The notes beneath the pieces are model-generated. The model ran no database searches and had not been told where the DNA came from. It saw only the letters and a program-made list of their open reading frames with translations. Below, piece by piece: positions 23,600-33,620 of a DNA stretch of 64,000 bases. The stretch is taken from the NCBI GenBank assembly GCA_038239345.1, contig JBBSEX010000024.1:6141-70140 (forward strand), given 5' to 3'. Both the position numbers and the translations under genes were made by a program. How positions within the stretch are numbered: the first letter of the stretch is position 1; each line of letters starts with the position of its first letter. Source of the stretch: JBBSEX01 sp038239345 (lineage in GTDB: Bacteria > Acidobacteriota > Terriglobia > Bryobacterales > Bryobacteraceae).

Positions 23600-25372
23600 G
23601 TGCCTTTAGCGCGTCTATGGATCTTCTTTTTCGCTACTTTGCTGGTTGCCGACGCACCCGCGCCGATCGAATGGCGAGCCTGGTCGGATGACGTGTTCGC
23701 ACAAGCCAAGCGCGAGAACAAGTTCGTTCTACTCGATCTGGAAGCTGTCTGGTGCCACTGGTGTCATGTCATGGCGGAGACCACGTACAAGGATCCGAAG
23801 GTCGTGGCCCTGATGCGCTCAAAATATATCGCCGTGCGGGTGGACCAGGATTCCCGGCCCGATTTATCGAATCGCTATGAGGATTATGGCTGGCCCGCTA
23901 CCGTCGTATTCGATGGAAAAGGCCAGGAAATCATTAAGCGCTCGGGTTATATTGCGCCAACGCAAATGGCGGCGGTCTTGCAGGCGATCATCGACGATCC
24001 GTCGCCGGGGCCATCGGTACGCCCTGAACCGCCGATCCAATTCGGAAAGGAAACGCAGTTGACTCCGGCCTTGCGCGCCGGCTTACGCAAGAGCTACGTG
24101 GCGCAGTACGATTCGAAGTATGGCAGTTGGGGGTTTGGCCAAAAATTTCTGGAATGGAATTCCGCCGAATACGCTTTCGCCTTAGCGCTGCAGGGTGATC
24201 CGCAGAATGAGCGCATGTTCCGCCAGACGCTTACGGCGCAGTTGCAGTTGGTGGATCCGGTATGGGGCGGCGTGTATCAGTACTCCACTGGCGGCGATTG
24301 GAAGGAGCCCCATTTCGAGAAGATCATGGCGATGCAGGCCGAGAATCTTCGCATCTATGCCCTTGGTTACACGAAGTGGAAAGACCCGTCTTACCTCAAA
24401 GCGGCGCAGGATATCGAGCGATTTCTGAGCGCGTTTCTGATGAGTCCAGAGGGCGCGTTTTACACGAGCCAGGACGCCGATATCGTGGAAGGCGAGCACT
24501 CCGCGGCCTACTTCGCGCTCAATGATGCCGGACGCCGAAAGCAGGGTGTTCCCCGCGTGGACAAGCATGTCTACGCTCGAGAGAATGGTTGGGCGATTAA
24601 CGCCCTCGCTACTCTTTACGCTGCTACCGGTGATGCTAAGTATCTGAACCAGGCAACGAAAGCCGCCAATTGGATCGTTAAAAATCGCGCCCTCGACGGC
24701 GGTGGTTTTCGGCATGATTCACGCGATACCGCCGGCCCCTATCTGGGCGATACGCTGGCGATGGGCCGAGCTTTCCTGCAACTGTACGCCGTGACGGGAG
24801 ACCGGGCCTTTCTTGGACGCGCCGAAGATGCCGCGAAGTTCATCGTGGCAAACTTCCGCGATCCGGCCGCTGGCTTTCTCACTACCAAGACGCCCACGGA
24901 TCATGCTTACAAGCCGCACCCCGAACGCGATGAAAACATCGTATTGGCTCGATTCGCCAACCTGCTTTATCGGTACACCGCCCAACAATCGTACCGGGCG
25001 ATTCGAAGCCATGCGACGCGCTATTTGGACGCACCCGGCATCGCGAAGTTTCTGCCCACTGGCGGCGTCCTGCTTGCGGATCTGGAAGCGAGTACGGAGC
25101 CGCTGCACATTACTATCGTCGGTCCGAAGGATTCCCCTGCCGCGCGAAGTCTTTTTCTGGCCGCATCGGCTTATCCCGGCAGCTATAAGCGGGTGGAATG
25201 GTGGGATCCGCGCGAAGGTGCCCTTCCGAATCCCGATGTCACCTACCCCGAACGCAAGGAACCATCGGCCTTCGTGTGCACCGGAAGTTCCTGCTCGGCG
25301 CCGATCGTAAGCGCTGCCGCTTTGCGCGCCCGGGTGGACCACTTGACGGCCCGGGATAACGCCACAAAATAG
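23600..25372 (+). CDS. DUF255 thioredoxin-domain protein (YyaL-like), exported
   Basis: A 590-residue protein with an N-terminal signal (FFFATLLVADA) and a thioredoxin fold at ~25-140. The redox-type motif is CHWC with Cys52 and Cys55, in the conserved context VWCHWCHVMAETTY. Residues ~150-590 form an alpha/alpha-barrel like that of six-hairpin glycosidases (GGFRHDSRDTAGPYLGDTLAMGRAFL). YyaL/DUF255 proteins have no settled function. The start is GTG at 23600. It is somewhat shorter than the ~680-residue cytoplasmic versions. Confidence 0.88.
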   Translation: MPLARLWIFFFATLLVADAPAPIEWRAWSDDVFAQAKRENKFVLLDLEAVWCHWCHVMAETTYKDPKVVALMRSKYIAVRVDQDSRPDLSNRYEDYGWPATVVFDGKGQEIIKRSGYIAPTQMAAVLQAIIDDPSPGPSVRPEPPIQFGKETQLTPALRAGLRKSYVAQYDSKYGSWGFGQKFLEWNSAEYAFALALQGDPQNERMFRQTLTAQLQLVDPVWGGVYQYSTGGDWKEPHFEKIMAMQAENLRIYALGYTKWKDPSYLKAAQDIERFLSAFLMSPEGAFYTSQDADIVEGEHSAAYFALNDAGRRKQGVPRVDKHVYARENGWAINALATLYAATGDAKYLNQATKAANWIVKNRALDGGGFRHDSRDTAGPYLGDTLAMGRAFLQLYAVTGDRAFLGRAEDAAKFIVANFRDPAAGFLTTKTPTDHAYKPHPERDENIVLARFANLLYRYTAQQSYRAIRSHATRYLDAPGIAKFLPTGGVLLADLEASTEPLHITIVGPKDSPAARSLFLAASAYPGSYKRVEWWDPREGALPNPDVTYPERKEPSAFVCTGSSCSAPIVSAAALRARVDHLTARDNATK

Positions 25373-25471
25373 TTCGTCCGACCCCAGCCTTCCTTTCACC
25401 CCGTTGCGTCAAAACCGAGACTCACCCAGGGCAGTAAGATGTAGTGACATCCTTAAAAAAGATTCGGTGGA

Positions 25472-27607
25472 ATGATGGCCTGGAGAAATGATCAATTGCT
25501 AAAGGATCGCGGTTTCATTTTTGCGGTCGGTGCGCTGGCCCTGATTATCGGGCTCGCTTACTGGGATTGGACTGAGTTCCAGTTGGCGACGCGACGCGTG
25601 CACGAGACTGATGCGGCGATCCAGAAATTGAACACAGTTCTATCGACAATGAAAGACGCCGAAACCGGCCAGCGCGGATACCTGCTTACCGGTGAGGCGC
25701 GCTATCTGGAACCCTACAACCGGGCAACTGGCGAGATTGCCAACGAATTCGCCGCGCTCAAGGAATTTACACAGAATCAGCCGATTTTACAGGGGCAGAT
25801 GGCGGAACTGGAGACCGCGATTAGAGCCAAATTTGGAGAGCTGGCTGAAACAATCGATCTGCGAACGGGACCCCATCCGGAACAATCCATCGCGGTTGTG
25901 AAATCAAATCGCGGCAAATACATCATGGAGAATATCCGCTCCCTCTGCTTGGGCATGCAACAGACACTGAACGACGAACTTGCCGTCAGAAGTCGCCGCG
26001 CCGAAACGCAAACCCGGAATGCCCGCCTCACAAGCGTCGGGGCAAGCGTCCTGCTGTTCATGCTCGTCACATCGATCACCATCAAGTTCAAGCGCGAGAA
26101 GGAAATGGCGGAGGCCGCGAACCAGGCTAAGAGCACCTTCCTGGCGAACATGAGCCATGAGTTGCGCACCCCGCTGAACGCGATTATCGGCTACAGCGAA
26201 ATGTTGATCGAAGAAGCCGAAGAATCGCAAGCACCCGCGCTGATTGCCGATGTGGACAAGATCAGGGTGGCGGGCAAGCACCTGCTGGAGTTGATCAACG
26301 CCGTTCTCGATTTGTCGAAGATCGAAGCCGGCAAAATGGAGTTGTATCTGGAGACGTTTAGCGTTCCAAAGTTGGTGGAAGACGTGATGACAGTGATCAA
26401 ACCGCTAGCCGACAAGAACGGAAATACTCTGCGCGTGGTCCTGGATCCGGGCGTCGAATCGATGCGCTCCGATCAGACGAAAGTTCGTCAAAGCCTGTTC
26501 AATCTCCTCAGTAATGCCTGCAAATTTACATCCCAGGGAATTGTGACAACGGAGGTCCGGCTGCTTCCCGACCAACGAATCTCTTTTGCGATTACCGACA
26601 GCGGCGTCGGCATCAGCAAAGAGCATGCGTCCAAACTCTTCGAGCCTTTCATTCAGGCCGATGCGTCAACCAGCCGGAAATTCGGCGGTTCGGGATTAGG
26701 GCTTGCCATTAGCCGCAGCTTCGCCAAAATGATGGGCGGCGACATTACCGTGCAATCGGAAGAGGGTAAGGGTTCGACTTTCACCTTGACGCTGCCCCAG
26801 ACCGTGGCGGTGGAAGGAAAGAAGGAAGAACTTGTGGCGACGCCGGCCGAGGGTGGGTCCGCCGGAACCGTGCTGGTGATCGACGATGAACCCGCCGTAC
26901 ATGAAATACTGACGCGCACGCTGCTCAAATACGGATTTCGCATAGAGAACGCATTCAGTGGAGAGGAAGGTCTGCGGATGGCCCGCAAGCTTCGCCCCAA
27001 CGTGATCACGCTGGACGTAATGATGTCCGGCATGGACGGCTGGATGGTGCTGTCCTCGCTCAAATCCGACCCTGATCTTGCCGACATCCCGGTGATCATG
27101 CTAACCATCGTCGACAGTAAGAACCTCGGATACTCGCTCGGAGCGGCCGACTACCTGACAAAGCCGATTGATCGCGAGCGCCTTTCCTCGGTGTTGCTTC
27201 GCTATCGGGGAAATGCCGCGAATAGCGTTCTGGTGGTGGAGGACGATCCGTCGTCGCGCGAGATGTTGCGGCGTCTCATGGAGCACGACGGCTGGATCGT
27301 GGCGGAGGCCGAAAATGGCCGCGCGGCCCTTGACGAAATGGCCCGCAGCCTGCCCAGCATCGTTCTTCTCGACCTCATGATGCCGGAAATGGACGGATTC
27401 GAATTCCTCACCGAAATGCATCTTCACGAGGCGTGGCGCTCCATCCCCGTGATCGTCATCACCGCCAAGGACCTGACGGCTGAAGATAGAGCACGGCTGA
27501 ATGGACATGTCAGCCGGGTGATTGAAAAAGGTTTTCTGCGCCGCGATGAGTTGCTGCAACAGGTCAGCCAGTTGGTGGCCGCCCGCGTACGCCGCCCGAA
27601 ACTTTAA
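25472..27607 (+). CDS. Hybrid sensor histidine kinase with CHASE3 and two receiver domains
   Basis: A 711-residue membrane kinase. Membrane helices lie at ~13-32 and ~190-208 and enclose a periplasmic CHASE3 domain (KDAETGQRGYLLTGEARYLE). The HisKA phosphorylation site is His229 in MSHELRTP; the HATPase has NLLSNACKFT and GSGLGLAISRSF. Two receivers follow, with phospho-acceptor Asp515 (TLDVMMSGMDG) and Asp634 (LLDLMMPEMDG). No DNA-binding output is attached and no response regulator is adjacent, so the phosphate is passed to unknown partners. The stop overlaps the convergent desaturase stop in a shared TTAA. Confidence 0.95.
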   Translation: MMAWRNDQLLKDRGFIFAVGALALIIGLAYWDWTEFQLATRRVHETDAAIQKLNTVLSTMKDAETGQRGYLLTGEARYLEPYNRATGEIANEFAALKEFTQNQPILQGQMAELETAIRAKFGELAETIDLRTGPHPEQSIAVVKSNRGKYIMENIRSLCLGMQQTLNDELAVRSRRAETQTRNARLTSVGASVLLFMLVTSITIKFKREKEMAEAANQAKSTFLANMSHELRTPLNAIIGYSEMLIEEAEESQAPALIADVDKIRVAGKHLLELINAVLDLSKIEAGKMELYLETFSVPKLVEDVMTVIKPLADKNGNTLRVVLDPGVESMRSDQTKVRQSLFNLLSNACKFTSQGIVTTEVRLLPDQRISFAITDSGVGISKEHASKLFEPFIQADASTSRKFGGSGLGLAISRSFAKMMGGDITVQSEEGKGSTFTLTLPQTVAVEGKKEELVATPAEGGSAGTVLVIDDEPAVHEILTRTLLKYGFRIENAFSGEEGLRMARKLRPNVITLDVMMSGMDGWMVLSSLKSDPDLADIPVIMLTIVDSKNLGYSLGAADYLTKPIDRERLSSVLLRYRGNAANSVLVVEDDPSSREMLRRLMEHDGWIVAEAENGRAALDEMARSLPSIVLLDLMMPEMDGFEFLTEMHLHEAWRSIPVIVITAKDLTAEDRARLNGHVSRVIEKGFLRRDELLQQVSQLVAARVRRPKL

Positions 27608-28326
27608 GCCGCGGCCTTGGCGATCGGCTCCGGTTTCACTTGGGCCAAGCGCACGAATTCCAAGAGGCGAATCACGGGCCAGGCGGGATCGATCTCCAGA
27701 CCGCGCTGCGCGAAGCGGGCGGAACTCGGAAACTCGTGATGGTTGTTGTGCAGACCTTCCCCACCCGTCAACAGAGCCACCCACTGCAGGTTCGTGGCAA
27801 GATTCTCAAAATTACGATAGCCGATCATATGGCACAAGCTATTGATCATCGAGTTCAGCAGAATGTAGAACACAACGTGGAAAAGCCACGCCGCCGCGCC
27901 CCACATCCACCCGAACATCAGCATGAAAATGATCAGCCCGCCTAACGCCCCAAAATGCAGATAGGGAATCTTGTCGACCAGGTCGGGCTTGTAATCGGGA
28001 GTATACTTGCGGACCGTCGCGGGATTGCTTTTCTCTGCTTGATAATAAAAAAAATTTCCGAAGAGCACGTGCCACAACCCATAGATGTAGGGGCTATGTG
28101 GATCGCCTTCCTTATCGGAAAAGTGATGATGCTTTCGATGAACGGCAACCCATTCCCGCGGTACGATGCCAGTGAACAAAGAGATCTCCAGGTGCATCAA
28201 AGTCGCCACAACCGGATTTAATTCCAGACCCCGATGGGTAAGATAACGGTGGAGATAAATAGTCGTGAAAAGTACGGATATCTGCAGAATGCAGAGAGTA
28301 ATCAACAACATCCAAACAAAACTCAT
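27604..28326 (-). CDS. Acyl-CoA desaturase (membrane diiron fatty acid desaturase)
   Basis: Membrane enzyme that introduces a double bond, usually at delta-9, into fatty acyl chains. All three histidine boxes are present in 240 residues: HRYLTHR, HRKHHHFSD and HNNHHEFP, with hydrophobic helices between. The ATG at 28326 with upstream GGAGA gives the correct family N-terminus; an upstream in-frame extension lacks hydrophobic pattern. It lies 82 bp downstream of an AIPR-type gene on the same strand. Desaturase levels usually respond to temperature; no regulator is adjacent. Confidence 0.93.
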   Translation of the reverse strand: MSFVWMLLITLCILQISVLFTTIYLHRYLTHRGLELNPVVATLMHLEISLFTGIVPREWVAVHRKHHHFSDKEGDPHSPYIYGLWHVLFGNFFYYQAEKSNPATVRKYTPDYKPDLVDKIPYLHFGALGGLIIFMLMFGWMWGAAAWLFHVVFYILLNSMINSLCHMIGYRNFENLATNLQWVALLTGGEGLHNNHHEFPSSARFAQRGLEIDPAWPVIRLLEFVRLAQVKPEPIAKAAA

Positions 28327-28408
28327 TCGCGTTCTCCGGCCTGCGGGCAGTCCCCTTATGCTAACAGATGCGATGTGACGGCCCAGTGTCCGATTAACGT
28401 CGATTCGC

Positions 28409-30205
28409 TTACACGGCGGCGGATTCCCGGTGCGCCTGGCGCTCGGCGTTGCTAGCCAGGTCGGCCTCGGCCGGAAACTCGCAATGCTTCCAGCCAAGCC
28501 GCCGGTACGCCACCAGCAGGCAATCGTTGAAGAACTCGGGCGTGTCCAGAAAGCGATAATCGCCAGCTTCGGCCCGGGCCGGATACTTGCCGCCGCTCAT
28601 CGTTTCCATCACCAGGGGCAGCACCGTTCCCGACGTTAATTCCTCCAGAAGCTGAACAAATTCGGGCTCTGGTTCCAGCTTGCCTCCGAAGCGATCCACC
28701 ACTTCAGCGATGTTCGGCAGATTGAACAGCGCCTGAATCAGCAGGGTCCAGGTTAGATACCGGACATGCCGTGAAATGTCGCCCATGGCGCGGTTCATGG
28801 CGCCCAAACGCAGCTGAATTTTATACGCCAGAAGAATTGCCTTGGCGCTGGCCCGGAGGTGTGCCGGATCGAACGTCCGAACGTAGAGGCGCTCCTTTTC
28901 AAAGATCTCTACCAGATGTTGCATGCCATCGATCCGCCCGCGCAGGGCCAGGAACGTTCGCGCCATTCGCTTAATTTCCAGGGGCTTGATGTCCGCCGGG
29001 AAACCTTCGGCTTGCAGCATCTGAATGTCGGGACGCCCCTCCTGCCGGGCGTAGAAGAGGCCCAGATCCTGTTTGAACTTATCGGCGAAGCGCAGTTGAA
29101 TAATGTCGTTGGCTCGCAGATTCCAGGCGTGGACGGGGTTCTGCTTGTTCGTCGAAATCGTAATCGCGGAGAGAAATTCATCGCTGCCGCCGGTCACGAT
29201 TTTTGCGATCACTGGAATGGATCGCAACCGGCTCCAATTGTTGCGTAGCTCCGGATCGTCCTTGTGATCGCGCAGAAACCGGTCCAGCGTGCTGACGGTC
29301 TGCGCTCCATTTACGAGGCGCGGTTCGGTGAGCACGAACTGATCGCCCACCAGGCGCATCCCTTCCACGTGAAGCGTGATGCCGTTGTGGTGATAAGCAA
29401 AGGCCTGTGCCGGCATCGTCCCACGAAAAACGATATTTTCAAGCGACTCGCGAATCGCTCTATTCGGCGGCGTCGCCGGTGGTAAGCCGAGCCGGATATT
29501 ACGGCTTAGCAGGCGGCCTTCCATCGTTTCATGGAACTGATGCAAATCCAGCAGGCGAAGAAAACCCATGTACATCTTGACGCCGTTCGGCAGCACGGAT
29601 TCCAGCAGTTCCCCCAACCGGACATTGAACTCGAACGTCTCGCGAACCTTCTCTACCGCGGTTTCGCTTCCGTTAGAGTGATACTCGATGCCGAGGTTTA
29701 CCTTGCGCGGCGCAAAGAACCGGTCGATCCAAACGGCCTTGCGTTCCAGGTGTTGTTGTAGCGCTTCCAAAATCCCGCTGCGCGCCGTTTCTTCCGTACT
29801 GCCGTTATAAATCAGGTTCACCGAAACCTGCTCAACCTCTTCCCGATTCTCGGCCAGCACTCTACGGAGCGAACCCAAAAGCGGAGAAGGATTTCGGCTG
29901 GCGTCGGGCTGGAAAATTCGCTCCATTCCCTTGGTGATTAGGCGAATATAGCCTTCCTGAAAGGCCCGATGATCTTCCGACCAGACTGCGTGATACAGGT
30001 TTAATTTGTGGCTGGCGGAATCGTAGTGAAACGCCGAAATTCCCAGCTCGGGATGATCGAATTCAACCTGCCCCGCTACATCTGCCGGTGGTATGCGGAA
30101 AACATGCGCGATGTAAAGCCAGGCGAAGTAACTGTCGAGGCGAGTGCCATGCTCATATTGATTTTCACGGACGGTCTGTTTCAGTTCGCTTTCGGTGACA
30201 ATCAT
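28409..30205 (-). CDS. AIPR-family abortive infection protein
   Basis: A 598-residue protein of the AIPR (abortive infection phage resistance) family. The diagnostic core is FAYHHNGITLHVEG, followed by RLVNGAQTVSTLDRFL and ISTNKQNPVHAWNLRAND. Several characterised AIPR proteins act in phage defence, possibly through nucleic acid cleavage; the mechanism here is unknown. It sits alone in housekeeping surroundings, next to a lipid desaturase, with no other defence gene. ATG at 30205. Confidence 0.85.
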   Translation of the reverse strand: MIVTESELKQTVRENQYEHGTRLDSYFAWLYIAHVFRIPPADVAGQVEFDHPELGISAFHYDSASHKLNLYHAVWSEDHRAFQEGYIRLITKGMERIFQPDASRNPSPLLGSLRRVLAENREEVEQVSVNLIYNGSTEETARSGILEALQQHLERKAVWIDRFFAPRKVNLGIEYHSNGSETAVEKVRETFEFNVRLGELLESVLPNGVKMYMGFLRLLDLHQFHETMEGRLLSRNIRLGLPPATPPNRAIRESLENIVFRGTMPAQAFAYHHNGITLHVEGMRLVGDQFVLTEPRLVNGAQTVSTLDRFLRDHKDDPELRNNWSRLRSIPVIAKIVTGGSDEFLSAITISTNKQNPVHAWNLRANDIIQLRFADKFKQDLGLFYARQEGRPDIQMLQAEGFPADIKPLEIKRMARTFLALRGRIDGMQHLVEIFEKERLYVRTFDPAHLRASAKAILLAYKIQLRLGAMNRAMGDISRHVRYLTWTLLIQALFNLPNIAEVVDRFGGKLEPEPEFVQLLEELTSGTVLPLVMETMSGGKYPARAEAGDYRFLDTPEFFNDCLLVAYRRLGWKHCEFPAEADLASNAERQAHRESAAV

Positions 30206-30286
30206 CCAGGAACGCCTCTGCTCCTACGTTTCTTAGATCGCCTCAGGGCCTTGGAACAATTTATTGTACTCTAGACGAAATTTCCT

Positions 30287-31585
30287 CTAGCGCGCAATCA
30301 ATACCGTCAAATCCATTACGTTGGTGCGTGTCGGACCGGTTTTCACCAGCCCATCCAGCCGTTCGAAATAGCGATAGGAATCGTTGTTCGCCAGGTATTC
30401 GCCGGCCCGCAAACCCGCTGCCAGACCGCGCGCTATCGTCTCGCCATCACATATCGCCCCGGCGGCATCCGTCGGACCATCCGTACCATCGGTGCCCGCG
30501 CTAAGCACCGCGGCGCGCTGTAATCCCGCGATGTCGATAGCCGCCGCAAGAACGAATTCCTGGTTCCGTCCGCCTAGCCCGGACCCGCGCAAAGTCACCG
30601 TAGTCTCGCCGCCGCTCAATATGCAGGCAGGCCGCCGAATCGGCCGGCCGCTCTCCGTCACTTCGCGCAAAATTGCCGCGTGCACCTGGGCAACCTCACG
30701 CGCTTCCCCGTGCATGGAGGTGCTCAACACCAGAGTTTTATAACCCAACTCGCGGGCCTTTGCCGCCGCCGCATCCACCGCCAGACGATTGCTGCCGACA
30801 ATTACGTTCTGAACACTCTTGAATAGCGCATCGCCAGGCTTCGGCGTTTCGACGAAAGTTGCGGCCACTTCAATTCCATACTTCCGCAGAATCGCCCGCG
30901 CATCTTCGCTGGTGGAACTATCGCCCACCGTAGGGCCGGACCCGATCACGTCCAGATTGTCTCCGATGACATCGGAAAGAATCAGCGCGACGACGGTCGC
31001 CGGATAGGCCAGCCGAGCCAGTTGGCCGCCCTTGATCCAGGAGAGATGTTTGCGCACGGTATTGATCTCGTGAATACTGGCGCCCGAGTCCAGCAGGCGC
31101 CGCGTCAACTGCTGCTTCTGCTCCAGCGTCAATCCTTCGATGGGCGCGGGAAGCAGCGCCGACGCGCCTCCGGAGATCAAGGCGATGACCAGATCGTTAG
31201 CACCGGCGTCGCTTGCGATGGCGGCGATTTGTCGTGCGCCGCGAACTCCATTTTCGTCGGGCAGCGGATGGCCGCACTCATTGAGCAAGATTCGTCGCAA
31301 GCGTGCGCTGTGGCCATACTTGACGTTGATCAGGCCGCCGGTAATGCGCTTCCCCAGCAGGCGCTCTATCGCCTGCGCCATGGGAGCCGATGCTTTCCCG
31401 GCGCCGATAACAAAAATGCCGGTGTAGCGGTGAAGCGGATATCGCTTTCGCCCGGCGATCAGAATATCGTCTTCGATCCGGACATGCCGCAGGACGGCTT
31501 CAACGGGGTCGGCTGAGCGCAAAGCGGCATGAAAAATCTGAAGAGCATGCTTCCCAGATGTCTTGGTTTCTCTGCTCGCGCCCAT
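30287..31585 (-). CDS. Glycerate 2-kinase (MOFRL family)
   Basis: Enzyme that phosphorylates D-glycerate to 2-phosphoglycerate. It has the N-terminal DUF4147 domain (FVIGAGKASAPMAQAIE; LISGGASALLPAP) and a C-terminal MOFRL domain (ILSGGETTVTL, LGGRNQEFVLAAAID, AGTDGTDGPTDAAGA). Length 432 aa is normal. It is the last gene of an SDR-aroK-glycerate kinase operon, separated from aroK by 2 bp. The gene symbol varies among organisms (garK, gckA, ttuD), so none is given. Confidence 0.93.
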   Translation of the reverse strand: MGASRETKTSGKHALQIFHAALRSADPVEAVLRHVRIEDDILIAGRKRYPLHRYTGIFVIGAGKASAPMAQAIERLLGKRITGGLINVKYGHSARLRRILLNECGHPLPDENGVRGARQIAAIASDAGANDLVIALISGGASALLPAPIEGLTLEQKQQLTRRLLDSGASIHEINTVRKHLSWIKGGQLARLAYPATVVALILSDVIGDNLDVIGSGPTVGDSSTSEDARAILRKYGIEVAATFVETPKPGDALFKSVQNVIVGSNRLAVDAAAAKARELGYKTLVLSTSMHGEAREVAQVHAAILREVTESGRPIRRPACILSGGETTVTLRGSGLGGRNQEFVLAAAIDIAGLQRAAVLSAGTDGTDGPTDAAGAICDGETIARGLAAGLRAGEYLANNDSYRYFERLDGLVKTGPTRTNVMDLTVLIAR

Positions 31586-31587
31586 TC

Positions 31588-32115
31588 TTAAAACAACGGA
31601 AGCTGCAAGATATCGGCCACCGTCTTATTAGAATCGTCGTCCATTACATCGATACGAAAGTCCGCCCGGGAATACTTTTCGCGTCGCGAATGATACAACT
31701 GTTCCAACTTTTCGGCGTCCTTCGCCAAGGGCCGGTGAGAGGCTGTAGTCAACCGTTTCCGTATTACGTCCAGCGGACAATCCAGCCAGATACTCACGCC
31801 ATTGTTGCTCAGCAATTCGTAGTTATCTTCCTGCACGAACGTCCCGCCACCCAAGGCCACTACGGTAGGCTTGCCGCTCTGAATGTTCCGCACCCGCTTC
31901 CGGATTCCCGCTGCTTCAATCTCCCGGAAGTGCGATTCGCCATCGGTTTCGAAGATGTCGGAGATGGAGCGCCGCTCTTCGTCTTCAATCTCGTCGTCGA
32001 TGTCGCTGAAGTGCCAGCCCAACTCGTACGCAAGCAGCCGGCCGATAGTGCTTTTACCCGAACCCATGAACCCGACCAGATAAATCCCCGGCGAGCGCTT
32101 TAGCTTCAGAATCAT
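31588..32115 (-). CDS. aroK: Shikimate kinase
   Basis: Phosphorylates shikimate in aromatic amino acid synthesis. Walker A is GFMGSGKSTIGRLLA, the substrate-binding DIDDEIE follows, then VALGGGTFVQ near residue 95 and RRPL/RRxKYS-like LID residues (HRPLAKDAEKLEQLYHSRRE). Length 175 aa is typical. Its start overlaps the SDR stop by 4 bp and its stop is 2 bp before the glycerate kinase start, indicating tight co-transcription. Confidence 0.95.
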   Translation of the reverse strand: MILKLKRSPGIYLVGFMGSGKSTIGRLLAYELGWHFSDIDDEIEDEERRSISDIFETDGESHFREIEAAGIRKRVRNIQSGKPTVVALGGGTFVQEDNYELLSNNGVSIWLDCPLDVIRKRLTTASHRPLAKDAEKLEQLYHSRREKYSRADFRIDVMDDDSNKTVADILQLPLF

Positions 32116-32897
32116 CCGGCCGCTTCCTGCCTGTGAAGAATACTCGCCATACGCTTATCCACGACGGCCGGCAATAGACGCTCCAGGGCCACGAACAGCC
32201 AGCCGATTCGTGGCGTTACCACAGTGCGCGCATTTCGTTCGATGCCGCGGACAATTGCCTCGGCGCAATCTTCGGCGGTAATCGCGAACTTCTTGCGCGC
32301 CGCGATGCCCGCTGGCGGACCACCCGCCAAGGCGTGTTCCTGAAACCCGGTCCGCACATAACCCGGACAGACCGTCATGGCGTGAATGCCGTCCCGGCCC
32401 ACTTCCATTCGTAATCCGTCGGTAAGAGATCCAAGCGCATATTTCGATGCCGAATAAAGTGTAAACCAGGGCAGCGTAACTTTGCCGCCGATGGAGCCGA
32501 CGTTGACGACCGACCCGCTGCCTTGGCGGCGCATGTGGGGAACCACTAGCTGGATCATTGCCAGGGGCGCGAATAGATTCAGCTCGAACATTTCTCGCAC
32601 TTGCTCCAAAGGCGCGTTCCAGCTGGGCGCGTAAAGACCCACGCCGGCATTGTTAATCAAAATATCAATGCGTCCAAAACGTTCCAGGGTGCGCTCTACA
32701 ATCGCCCGGCGCGTTTCCGGATCGCGTATATCGCCGGCGGTGATTAAAGCCTCGGGTCCGGCGGCTTGTTCCAGTTCGTTATTGCGCCGGGCGGTGAGTG
32801 AAAGCCTTGCGCCACGCTTCCGCAATGCCGCCGCGCACGCCGCGCCGATTCCTCCGGAAGCGCCCGTGATCAGGATCACACTGTCCGTGATCTTCAT
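32112..32897 (-). CDS. Short-chain dehydrogenase/reductase
   Basis: NAD(P)-dependent oxidoreductase of classical SDR type, 261 residues. TGASGGIGAA is the cofactor loop, NNAGVG follows, and the catalytic triad is Ser before YSASK with Tyr and Lys. The C-terminus (PRIGWLFVALERLLPAVVDKRM) resembles SDRs acting on lipid or ketone substrates; the actual substrate is unknown. ATG at 32897 gives the standard N-terminus; a longer open frame upstream is antisense to the LON gene. It is first in the operon with aroK and glycerate kinase. Confidence 0.92.
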   Translation of the reverse strand: MKITDSVILITGASGGIGAACAAALRKRGARLSLTARRNNELEQAAGPEALITAGDIRDPETRRAIVERTLERFGRIDILINNAGVGLYAPSWNAPLEQVREMFELNLFAPLAMIQLVVPHMRRQGSGSVVNVGSIGGKVTLPWFTLYSASKYALGSLTDGLRMEVGRDGIHAMTVCPGYVRTGFQEHALAGGPPAGIAARKKFAITAEDCAEAIVRGIERNARTVVTPRIGWLFVALERLLPAVVDKRMASILHRQEAAG

Positions 32898-32993
32898 GTA
32901 TGGGGGGTCAAAAACGCGTACATTTCGCCTTTTCGACGATTGTTTCCGCGGCCCAAAATTGCCGCAATGGAGTAAGAAAGAGATAATAGTACC

Positions 32994-33620
32994 ATGCAAC
33001 AGGAACTGCTGCCGCTGTTTCCGCTCCAAGTCGTCCTGTTTCCGCGAACGCCTCTTCCGCTTCATATTTTCGAAGACCGTTACAAGGAAATGATGCGCGA
33101 AGTGATCGATCAAAAAAGAGAATTCGGTGTGGTTCTGGCCGCCGAAAAAGGCATTGTCAATACGGGCTGCACAGCGCTTGTAGAGCGGGTGGTGAATCAA
33201 TATCCGGACGGCCGCCTGGATCTGCTGACTATCGGACGCCGGCGATTCGAGATCATCATGCTGAACGATGAAGAATCTTACTTGCGCGGAACGGTGGAGT
33301 TTTTCGACGACGAAGAGGACGAGCCTTCCTCGCTCGATCTGCAACAACGGGCCTTGGAGGGCTACAACGAATTGCGCGAGATGGAAGATTCGGAATTGAG
33401 CGAGCCGGAAATGGACGACCCCCAATTAAGTTTTCAACTGGCCCAAGCTCTTCCCGATCTGGACTTCCGCCAAGCGCTGCTGGCCAGCCGTTCGGAATCG
33501 TCGCGAATGAAGCAATTGGCGGAATTCCTACCCGAATATGTGTTCCGCCAAAAAGAGATCGCCCACGTGAAAGCGGTGGCCCCACGCAACGGCCATGCCA
33601 AGTGGCCGACATCGTTGTAA
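32994..33620 (+). CDS. Stand-alone LON substrate-binding domain protein
   Basis: A 208-residue protein with the N-terminal domain of Lon protease only (PLFPLQVVLFPRTPLPLHIF, then DLLTIGRRRFEI). No AAA+ or protease domain follows. Such proteins are common in bacteria; the function is unclear, and binding of hydrophobic substrates is presumed. Its stop overlaps the start of the next HAD gene (TAATG), so the two are probably translated together. Confidence 0.9.
   Translation: MQQELLPLFPLQVVLFPRTPLPLHIFEDRYKEMMREVIDQKREFGVVLAAEKGIVNTGCTALVERVVNQYPDGRLDLLTIGRRRFEIIMLNDEESYLRGTVEFFDDEEDEPSSLDLQQRALEGYNELREMEDSELSEPEMDDPQLSFQLAQALPDLDFRQALLASRSESSRMKQLAEFLPEYVFRQKEIAHVKAVAPRNGHAKWPTSL

Noticed and set aside
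32898..33425. Upstream in-frame extension of the SDR gene
   Set aside because: It is antisense to the LON-domain gene, and the SDR fold begins exactly at ATG 32897.
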